From assembly GCF_900636575.1 (NCBI RefSeq), contig NZ_LR134293.1:490001-545000 (forward strand): a stretch of 55,000 nt of DNA. The letters run 5' to 3'. The position numbers and the translations under genes are program-made. This document shows, in pieces, positions 48,993-55,000 of the stretch (positions within the stretch are counted from its first letter, which is position 1; every line of letters begins with the position of its first letter). Under the pieces are notes generated by a model, which was not told the DNA's origin, ran no database searches, and saw nothing but the letters and a program-made list of their open reading frames with translations. Origin of the DNA: Streptococcus canis. GTDB lineage: Bacteria > Bacillota > Bacilli > Lactobacillales > Streptococcaceae.

Positions 48993-49068
48993 AGAATAAC
49001 ATAATAAAACTAATTGTTCAAGTTTTTATTTACGTTGCAAAGATATAACGCTTTGAAAGTTCGTTTTT
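48993..49068 (-). promoter_or_regulatory. purC promoter with PurBox-like site
   Basis: Minus strand -35 TTGAAC (49016-49021), 17-bp spacer, extended -10 TGTTATTCT (TATTCT at 48993-48998). About 35 bases upstream of the -35, AAAAACGAACTTT (49056-49068) matches the PurBox AWWWCCGAACWWT except for one base. This arrangement is what an activating PurR would need. Confidence 0.65.
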
Positions 49069-49089
49069 TGTTGAAATTGCAGGCATAAT

Positions 49090-49111
49090 AAAAAGAGCTT
49101 TCGCTCTTTTT
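49090..49111 (-). terminator. Terminator after acpP
   Basis: A perfect 9-bp stem (AAAAAGAGC/GCTCTTTTT) around a GAAA loop, followed by T. It sits 10 bases past the acpP stop and isolates the pur cluster from plsX-acpP. Confidence 0.88.
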
Positions 49112-49121
49112 AATCTGATTG

Positions 49122-49364
49122 TTAAGCCAAACGCTTAACCAAATAATCTAGCATATCCCCCATAGAGACCATATTATCAACATCTTCATCTGGAATAGCA
49201 ATATGAAATTCGTCCTCGATATTAATCACAAATTCAACCAATTCAATAGAGTCAACGGCTAAATCATCTTTTAAACTAGTCTCTTCCGTAATAGCTATGT
49301 CTAAATGACTTCTTTGCTTTTGGATTAGTGCAACTAATTTTTCTAAAATAGCTTCTCTAGTCAT
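49122..49364 (-). CDS. acpP: Acyl carrier protein
   Basis: 80 residues. S39 in [10 protein letters not shown] is the phosphopantetheine attachment site. This protein is near plsX and away from a fatty-acid synthesis cluster, so it may be the second carrier known in streptococci, which is used with PlsX in phospholipid synthesis; that is inference. The start at 49364 overlaps the plsX stop by eight bases. Confidence 0.93.
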   Translation of the reverse strand: MTREAILEKLVALIQKQRSHLDIAITEETSLKDDLAVDSIELVEFVINIEDEFHIAIPDEDVDNMVSMGDMLDYLVKRLA

Positions 49365-50364
49365 TATTTTCAACCTCCTTAGCAAATTCATCTACCAATT
49401 GTCCCACAACATTTGTCTCTAGCATGGTGCGCACTTGTTTAATTGTTGAAAAAATAGCCTTGGCATCACTAGAGCCATGTGATTTCACAACAGGTGCTCT
49501 CAAACCAAATAAGACAGCACCACCAGCGCTAGAATAATCTAAAGAATTCTTCATCTCATAAAGACTATCTTTCAAGAGAAGGGCACCTATTTTTGCTTTC
49601 AGACCACCTGACTTAATAGCCTGCTTGAGTTGTCCCATAATACTCATCGCAGTCCCCTCCATGGATTTCAACACAGCGTTTCCTGTGAAACCATCTGCCA
49701 CTACAACATCCGCAACACCTGACATCAAATCACGCGCCTCGACATTACCAACAAAGGTTAAACTATCATCTGCAGCCAAAAGGTCATAAGTTTCCTTACG
49801 AAGTGAATCTCCTTTTGTAGCCTCAGTTCCATTGTTTAATAGACCAACACGAGGCTTAGCAATCCCACGTACATTCTTAGCATAGAAAGAACCTAAAATA
49901 GCATATTGATGCAAATGAGCTGCCGTATTTTCAGCATTGGCACCCAAATCTAGCATATCAAATCCTTTACCACTTGTTGTTGGAATCGTTGACAACAATC
50001 CTGGGCGATCAACACCCTTGATACGACCCACAACAAATAAGCCTGCTGCTAACAGCGCACCAGTGTTCCCTGCTGAGAGAATAGCTTCTGCCTGACCTTC
50101 TTTTACAGCCTTAGCAGCTAAAACCATTGAAGCCTGTTTTTTCCGACGAATAGCTTTTGCAGGCTCATCATCTGAATGAATTTTCTCGTCTGTATGAATA
50201 ACAGAAACACGGTCCGACTGAACAAGATAAGCATCAATCTTGGATTGATCACCGTAAAGTTGAATTTCAATATCTGAAAAAGTTTCTATCGCCTGATTAA
50301 CACCTTCAACGATGGCTTTGGGAGCGTTATCACCGCCCATAGCATCTATTGCAATTTTCTTCAT
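49357..50364 (-). CDS. plsX: Phosphate acyltransferase PlsX
   Basis: 335 residues. It makes acyl-phosphate from acyl-ACP, which PlsY then uses to begin phospholipid synthesis. The N-terminus [13 protein letters not shown] and the internal [13 protein letters not shown] near 90 are family marks. The chosen start has AAAGGAGC upstream; 33 longer in-frame codons are not conserved. acpP overlaps its end. Confidence 0.95.
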   Translation of the reverse strand: MKKIAIDAMGGDNAPKAIVEGVNQAIETFSDIEIQLYGDQSKIDAYLVQSDRVSVIHTDEKIHSDDEPAKAIRRKKQASMVLAAKAVKEGQAEAILSAGNTGALLAAGLFVVGRIKGVDRPGLLSTIPTTSGKGFDMLDLGANAENTAAHLHQYAILGSFYAKNVRGIAKPRVGLLNNGTEATKGDSLRKETYDLLAADDSLTFVGNVEARDLMSGVADVVVADGFTGNAVLKSMEGTAMSIMGQLKQAIKSGGLKAKIGALLLKDSLYEMKNSLDYSSAGGAVLFGLRAPVVKSHGSSDAKAIFSTIKQVRTMLETNVVGQLVDEFAKEVENND

Positions 50365-50473
50365 TTTTGCTCCTTTGGTTCTAACTCTTAACCTTAATAG
50401 CCTATTAATAATGTCATTATTATAGCACATTCTAGGCATAATTCCCATCGAAGGCCAAGTCAATATCCCTTCG

Positions 50474-51238
50474 TTAATCCTTTTGTTTCATAATGTTACC
50501 CCATTTACTCAAATCGTCAATAAAGATCTTGCTTTTCAACTGAAGCCCTACATAATCGTGATACAATTCATCAATAAAATGACGAAGCTTTCTTTTCATA
50601 TCATCCTTCAAAGAAATGGTCCTTAACTCCTCAAACTGAATGGTTTGAAAACGATCTAACAAATAAATCACATTGGGATCTAGATGATTACGACGTTCAT
50701 CTTTATGATAATGTTCTGGACAAAGCACTCCTGAATACTGATGTGAAAAATCAAATGGCAGACCCACACGATGACAAAAAGCACAGTCATGAAAATTAAT
50801 GCTAATTCCAAACCGTTCTAACACTTGAACTTCAAAAATATTGGTTAAAATCTCATAATCTAACCCCTCTTCCATCAAATCAAGGGTCTTTTTCAAAAAA
50901 GCAAATAAATGAGGATCAGGTTCATTGTCCGAAATAGCAGCATCTGCCAAAGCCACCACATAGCTTGCATAAGATAGTCGAAAGAGATCTTCATTAATGT
51001 ACCGATAAGTATCCACCTGATTATAATCATTAATGTAGGAAAGACCTGACTCATTTAACTTAAAGATAAAGTCAGCAACAGTCAAGGGCTGAACCACCGA
51101 AGCAAGTTTAGAACGACTAATATGTTTTACGAAAAACATGCGTTTCCCAGCCGTCTCCGTAAAAATCTTGACCAATTTATCATCTTCCCGATAATTCCTA
51201 TTAAAAAGGACAATCCCCAAAGACTCGTTTAACTGCAT
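50474..51238 (-). CDS. recO: DNA repair protein RecO
   Basis: 254 residues: an N-terminal OB-fold (about 1-80) and a helical C-terminal part with a zinc site (CAFCHRV near 145 and LCPEHY near 168). RecO loads RecA with RecR. The ATG at 51238 ([11 protein letters not shown]) has GGCGGGG upstream; a TTG four codons earlier is possible but weaker. It begins a probable recO-plsX-acpP transcript. Confidence 0.94.
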   Translation of the reverse strand: MQLNESLGIVLFNRNYREDDKLVKIFTETAGKRMFFVKHISRSKLASVVQPLTVADFIFKLNESGLSYINDYNQVDTYRYINEDLFRLSYASYVVALADAAISDNEPDPHLFAFLKKTLDLMEEGLDYEILTNIFEVQVLERFGISINFHDCAFCHRVGLPFDFSHQYSGVLCPEHYHKDERRNHLDPNVIYLLDRFQTIQFEELRTISLKDDMKRKLRHFIDELYHDYVGLQLKSKIFIDDLSKWGNIMKQKD

Positions 51239-51413
51239 TTTCCCCGCCAACTCTTTTTTTGCCTTTAGCCCTCTCTACAAGAGCAGTCGATATAGCTCTT
51301 ATTATACCCAAAATCTCGAAAAATTGCATGACTCATCCAGAATTCCTCGACCTTATTAAACTTCAACTGAAAGAATAGCAGAGCTCCTTGACAAAATCTC
51401 AGTCAGTTAAAAA

Positions 51414-51447
51414 ACAAAAAAAGCCTAAGAGCTATCATCTCAGGCTT
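51414..51447 (-). terminator. Terminator after prs
   Basis: Minus strand arms AAGCCTGAGA and TCTTAGGCTT around a 7-base loop, followed by TTTTTTTGTTTTTT. It lies just after the prs stop. Confidence 0.88.
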
Positions 51448-51455
51448 CATTAAGC

Positions 51456-52418
51456 TTAATTCCCCATCTCAAATAAGGGGGACAATGGACGTTTTTCATG
51501 AATACGAATAATGGCTTCTGCAACCAAATCTGCAATCGAAATTTGTTCAATCTTGTCAATTAAACGTTCTTCTGGAAGGTAAATAGTATCAAGAACAATT
51601 AATTTTTCAATAGCTGATCGTTGGATATTATCAAGCGCTGGTCCAGAAAGCACTGGGTGCGTACATGAGGCATAAACAGCTGTTGCACCAGCCTCAGCAA
51701 GAGCATCTGCCGCATGACAAATAGTCCCTGCTGTATCGATCATATCATCAATCAAGATACATTTCTTACCTTCAACATTACCGATAATATTCATGACCTC
51801 ACTAGTATTCATCTTATCCACACTACGGCGTTTGTCAATAATTGCAATTGGTGTTTGGAGGAATTGTGCCAATTTACGAGCACGCGTCACACCGCCATGG
51901 TCAGGACTAACAACAACAACATCTTCACCCACCAGACCATGACGATCAAAATAATCTGCAATTAACGGAGCACCCATTAAGTGATCAACAGGAATATCAA
52001 AGAACCCTTGAATTTGAGCAGCATGCAAATCAACCGTTAATAAGCGATCAACACCAGCAACTTCTAACATATTAGCAACTAATTTAGAAGTAATCGGTTC
52101 ACGAGAACGTGCTTTACGGTCTTGACGTGCATAACCATAGTAAGGCATTACAACTGAAATCTTTTCTGCACTAGCACGTTTTAAGGCATCAACCATAATC
52201 AGGATTTCCATCAAGTTATCATTGACCGGTGAACTAGTTGATTGCAAAATAAAGACGTGATGACCACGAATCGATTCTTCAATGTTTACTTGAATTTCAC
52301 CATCTGAAAATTGGCGAACAGTAGACTTCCCAAGTTGAATCCCCATTGCAGACGCAACTTTTTCTGCTAATTCCTTGTTTGACGATAAGGCAAACAATTT
52401 TAAATCAGAATAAGACAT
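51456..52418 (-). CDS. prs: Ribose-phosphate pyrophosphokinase
   Basis: 320 residues. It makes PRPP from ribose-5-phosphate and ATP, feeding purine, pyrimidine, NAD and histidine routes; PurF and PurR here depend on PRPP. Marks are [14 protein letters not shown] near 130, [14 protein letters not shown] near 170 and the PRPP loop [12 protein letters not shown] near 220. GGAGG precedes the ATG at 52418. Streptococci usually have a second prs elsewhere. Confidence 0.97.
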   Translation of the reverse strand: MSYSDLKLFALSSNKELAEKVASAMGIQLGKSTVRQFSDGEIQVNIEESIRGHHVFILQSTSSPVNDNLMEILIMVDALKRASAEKISVVMPYYGYARQDRKARSREPITSKLVANMLEVAGVDRLLTVDLHAAQIQGFFDIPVDHLMGAPLIADYFDRHGLVGEDVVVVSPDHGGVTRARKLAQFLQTPIAIIDKRRSVDKMNTSEVMNIIGNVEGKKCILIDDMIDTAGTICHAADALAEAGATAVYASCTHPVLSGPALDNIQRSAIEKLIVLDTIYLPEERLIDKIEQISIADLVAEAIIRIHEKRPLSPLFEMGN

Positions 52419-52447
52419 TTTTTCCTCCAAAGTTTTAATCCTATACC

Positions 52448-52476
52448 ATTTTAACGTTTTTCAGGCGAATTATCAA
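52448..52476 (-). promoter_or_regulatory. prs promoter
   Basis: Minus strand -35 TTGATA (52471-52476), 17-bp spacer, -10 TAAAAT (52448-52453), about 30 bases before the start codon. Confidence 0.65.
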
Positions 52477-52602
52477 ATAAAATTAAAAAATTGACTTAAG
52501 GTAGACAAAATTGCTCATTTCTTAATTCAAACTTTTTCCACAACTTAGCTAGAAACACAATAACTTTTTAACACCAAAGTTAAGTAAAAAATACAATCAT
52601 AT

Positions 52603-52632
52603 AAAAAGGCTGGACATAAAAATTCCAACCTT
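52603..52632 (-). terminator. Terminator after pcsB
   Basis: Minus strand arms AAGGTTGGA and TCCAGCCTT, followed by TTTT. It ends transcription 20-50 bases after the pcsB stop. Confidence 0.8.
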
Positions 52633-52651
52633 AATCATTTATCATAATGAA

Positions 52652-53881
52652 TTAGCGTGGCAAAATGTAAACGGCACCAGTTGGGTTAAACCAACCTCGG
52701 TAATCGTTAATATACATGTTGCCTGCATAGTTTGATTCCATAACTCGGATATTAGATGCACTTTGGACTTGTGACACATAAGCAACGTGACCATAACCAC
52801 CATCATTCCAAACAGCAATTGCACCAGGAACTGGTGTACTACTTACAGTAAAGCCTTGTGCTTGAGCACTGGCAGCCCATTGTCCACCGTTACCCCAGTT
52901 ATTACCAGCCCAAGGTGCAAGCGATTTAACTCCCCAAGTACATTGTCCAACTGGATAAGTGTTAGAAGAATCATAAGAAACTTGTGGTCTCACAACAGGC
53001 GCTACTGGAGTTACAGTAGGCGCTACAACTGCTGAAGGAGCAGGAGTCATAGGAGCTGGTTCACTAGCACTGCTGGTTTGTGAAGCTGAAGGCACTTCTG
53101 CTACTGGAATAATAGCAGATTTCGCTGCTTCAACAGAAGCTGCTTGTTGTGCTGCTTCCTCTTGTGCTTTAGCTTGTGCTGCTTGTTGTGCTGCCAACGC
53201 TTCAGCCGCTGCTTGTTGTGCTGCTGCTTGTCGGTTAAGTAAGCTTGCTTTTTCATCCTCAGCAGAAGCGAGTTGAATTGCTAAGTTAACTTTAGCAACT
53301 TCTAAATCTGCTTGTTGCGTACGTAAAGCATTTTGATTTTCTCTAATCGTTGCCATATTGGCAGCAATTGTATTAATAGCTGCTTGGTTTGCATCTTGTT
53401 TTTCTTGAATAGCTGCTTGGTCTGCCTTTTGTTGTTCTAACATTTTTTCATTAGCTGAAACAACTTCACGAATAGCAACCAAACGGTTGATAACATCTGA
53501 AATTGATTTAGAATTCAAAAGAGTGTTAATATAACTTGATGTTACATGACCTTTTTGAGCGCTACGCGCTTGATTTTTTAATTTTTCATTGCGAACAATA
53601 ATTTTATTTGCAAGTGCTTGAATTTCTTGTTCAAATTGTGAAGACTGTGCCTCAAGTTCAGCGTTTTTTGCTGCCAACTCGTCTTGTTGAGATTGCAAAG
53701 AACTTACTTGAGCCTGTAATGCTGAAACTTGGTTTTGTGCAGCTTGTTGCTCTGCAGTTAGAGTTGAGATAATAGAATTTTGCGCTGCAATCTTCGTACT
53801 AAAATCTTCCGCTCCTACTGTCGTAGCTGCTCCAAGGGTCACACCACTTACAAGAACTGCTGATAAAATTCCTTTTTTCAT
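52652..53881 (-). CDS. pcsB: Secreted peptidoglycan hydrolase PcsB (SibA)
   Basis: 409 residues. A signal peptide (about 1-25, ending TTVGAED) is followed by a long coiled coil (about 28-255, with repeated Gln/Ala/Glu heptads), a Pro/Ala/Val linker (about 255-300) and a C-terminal CHAP domain with the cysteine in VGQCTWG, the histidine in GHVAYV and the Asn in ESNYAG. In pneumococcus PcsB splits daughter cells under control of FtsEX; group A SibA also binds immunoglobulin. It lies next to mreCD and has a WalR-like site upstream, both consistent with division. Confidence 0.95.
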   Translation of the reverse strand: MKKGILSAVLVSGVTLGAATTVGAEDFSTKIAAQNSIISTLTAEQQAAQNQVSALQAQVSSLQSQQDELAAKNAELEAQSSQFEQEIQALANKIIVRNEKLKNQARSAQKGHVTSSYINTLLNSKSISDVINRLVAIREVVSANEKMLEQQKADQAAIQEKQDANQAAINTIAANMATIRENQNALRTQQADLEVAKVNLAIQLASAEDEKASLLNRQAAAQQAAAEALAAQQAAQAKAQEEAAQQAASVEAAKSAIIPVAEVPSASQTSSASEPAPMTPAPSAVVAPTVTPVAPVVRPQVSYDSSNTYPVGQCTWGVKSLAPWAGNNWGNGGQWAASAQAQGFTVSSTPVPGAIAVWNDGGYGHVAYVSQVQSASNIRVMESNYAGNMYINDYRGWFNPTGAVYILPR

Positions 53882-53947
53882 AATTAAAAAACTACTCCTT
53901 TTCGATAAGACACCTTATATTTTACCAGAAAATCAAGCTTTTAATGT

Positions 53948-53964
53948 TACGTGATTGTTACAGT
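53948..53964 (-). promoter_or_regulatory. WalR (VicR)-type operator before pcsB
   Basis: Minus strand TGTAACAATCACGTAAC fits the direct-repeat WalR pattern TGTWAH-N5-TGTWAH with a single mismatch (C for the second T). It lies about 65 bases before pcsB, and pcsB is a classic VicRK target in streptococci. Confidence 0.65.
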
Positions 53965-53976
53965 TATATGTAATAA

Positions 53977-54477
53977 TCAATAAAATTGATTTATTATTTT
54001 TTTGCGAAAGCAAAAGGCAAGAAAAACATTAAAAATAAGAGTTGGCACCATTTGAAAGGTCATCACATAAGAAAGTTCTAAATAGGTTAAATGGAATAAT
54101 TGTGCCAAGAAAAAACTCAGGAAATCCACAAGAAAAATAGCAATCAAAAAAAGTAGGATGAATTGCCCAAAAGTCATCTTACCTGACAGTTGCTTTCCTA
54201 ACCAAAAAACAAAAACAGTAGTTATTGGCAAAGCGAGTAAATAAAGACCCAAAAAATCAAAGTAATAAAAATCAAATAGCAAACCAAAAAAGAAAGTTAA
54301 AATTAGCGGTAAAAATAAAGACCTCGAAGACAAGATAAAAAGCAATAAGACCAACAAAAATAAATGCGAAGTAACACCATAAGGTCCACTAAAATAAAGG
54401 GTAATAATCTCAGATAATTGAGTATCCAGAAAAAAAGTTAAAAATATAAAAAAACTGATAAATAGTGATCTCTTCAT
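53977..54477 (-). CDS. mreD: Rod-shape/septum protein MreD
   Basis: 166 residues, five hydrophobic segments. MreD is the membrane partner of MreC; in cocci they guide peripheral wall synthesis. It shares one base with the mreC stop (TAATG), so translation is coupled. pcsB follows after about 95 bases. Confidence 0.9.
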   Translation of the reverse strand: MKRSLFISFFIFLTFFLDTQLSEIITLYFSGPYGVTSHLFLLVLLLFILSSRSLFLPLILTFFFGLLFDFYYFDFLGLYLLALPITTVFVFWLGKQLSGKMTFGQFILLFLIAIFLVDFLSFFLAQLFHLTYLELSYVMTFQMVPTLIFNVFLAFCFRKKIINQFY

Positions 54478-55000
54478 TACTTTTCAATCCCAACAACCAG
54501 AACATTATCTAGATGATCAAAATCAGCAAACAATTTAATCAATAGCTGCCGTTTCAATTTATCTGATGAATTCTTAAATCCAATTACTTTACCAACGGGA
54601 AGATTGGCTTGAGTTTCCCCATCTAAACCACTCGTATAAACTTTAGCACCTAGATCAATAGCCTCATTACTATTAAACTCACTAGCCAGCATTCGTTTCT
54701 CCTCAATCTGAAAATATTTCAAATTGCCATAGATAATCTTATTCTTATCCACAATCTTAATAGGTATATTGACCTCTTTTCCACATGTTAATAACTCAAC
54801 ACGAGCTGCCTGTCGGTTGGCAGAAGTCACTTTACCGATAATTCCTTCCCCAGATAGCACTAAGGAATTTGGTTGCAACACTTTTTTAGCGGTTTTAATC
54901 TGTAACGAATCGTACCATTGATATGGGTTGCGAGAGATAACTTCCGCCGATACCCACTTATCCACAGTAGCACTCAAAGACAGTAAATTTTTTAATCTTT
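54477..55000 (-). CDS. mreC: Cell-shape protein MreC, C-terminal part (cut by window edge)
   Basis: The frame is open to the edge, so the signal anchor and part of the coiled coil lie outside the window. The visible 174 or so residues are the MreC beta-barrel domain: VISRNPYQWYDSLQI, GEGIIGKVTSANRQAARVELL and NLPVGKVIGF. It acts outside the membrane with MreD in peripheral peptidoglycan synthesis. A codon at 54977 could be mistaken for its start, but the reading continues upstream. Confidence 0.93.
   Translation of the reverse strand, partial: RLKNLLSLSATVDKWVSAEVISRNPYQWYDSLQIKTAKKVLQPNSLVLSGEGIIGKVTSANRQAARVELLTCGKEVNIPIKIVDKNKIIYGNLKYFQIEEKRMLASEFNSNEAIDLGAKVYTSGLDGETQANLPVGKVIGFKNSSDKLKRQLLIKLFADFDHLDNVLVVGIEK

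Noticed and set aside
48963..49120. A purine riboswitch before purC
   Set aside because: No conserved purine aptamer loops are seen; a normal promoter and a PurBox-like site explain the region.
49122..49391. Longer N-terminus for the acyl carrier protein (start at 49391)
   Set aside because: The extra nine residues overlap plsX further, have no ribosome site and are not part of the carrier fold; [10 protein letters not shown] is the family-like start.

Overview
The window is AT-rich Firmicute DNA from a pyogenic-group Streptococcus (S. pyogenes, S. dysgalactiae, S. canis or a close relative; the exact species is not resolved by reading alone). The basis is the gene order, an unlisted 32-codon comS gene whose last eight residues are EFDWWNLG (the competence pheromone known from M1 group A Streptococcus), the secreted hydrolase PcsB/SibA, the streptococcal S10-spc-alpha ribosomal order and two IS30-family insertion sequences. 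Almost every gene lies on the minus strand, so the chromosome is naturally read from base 55000 down to base 1. The plus-strand genes are the two transposases and one cell-wall hydrolase.

Read in that direction: mreC (cut by the window edge), mreD, pcsB and prs; then recO, plsX and acpP; then the purine genes purC, purL, purF, purM, purN, purH, purD, purE, purK and purB, interrupted by a plus-strand CHAP-domain cell-wall hydrolase and by three decayed genes (a VanZ-like gene, a small unknown gene and a possible very small one). Next come comR and comS (ComRS competence quorum sensing), ruvB, a three-gene envelope operon (low-molecular-weight phosphatase, MORN-repeat protein, OatA-like O-acetyltransferase), adhE and adhP (fermentation, with visible Rex and CcpA operators), a broken thrC and a MATE efflux gene. 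An IS30-family element follows, then 28 genes of the S10-spc-alpha cluster (rpsJ to rplQ), a second and different IS30-family element, and the start of an rRNA operon (tandem promoters P1 and P2, 16S, tRNA-Ala, first bases of 23S).

The genes are mostly housekeeping: translation, secretion (secY), nucleotide supply (pur, prs, adk), lipid precursor synthesis (plsX, acpP), cell shape and wall (mreCD, pcsB, CHAP hydrolase, oatA), repair (recO, ruvB) and redox balance (adhE, adhP). The points most worth a second look lie outside the ordinary genes. They are the comS gene and its ComR box, a ruvB start that looks leaderless, two related hairpin elements and a 61-bp cruciform in unusually long spacers of the ribosomal spc operon, repeated copies of an insertion-sequence end next to the rRNA promoter, and a transposase whose start codon appears lost. 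No CRISPR array, prophage or clearly unknown multi-gene system was seen.
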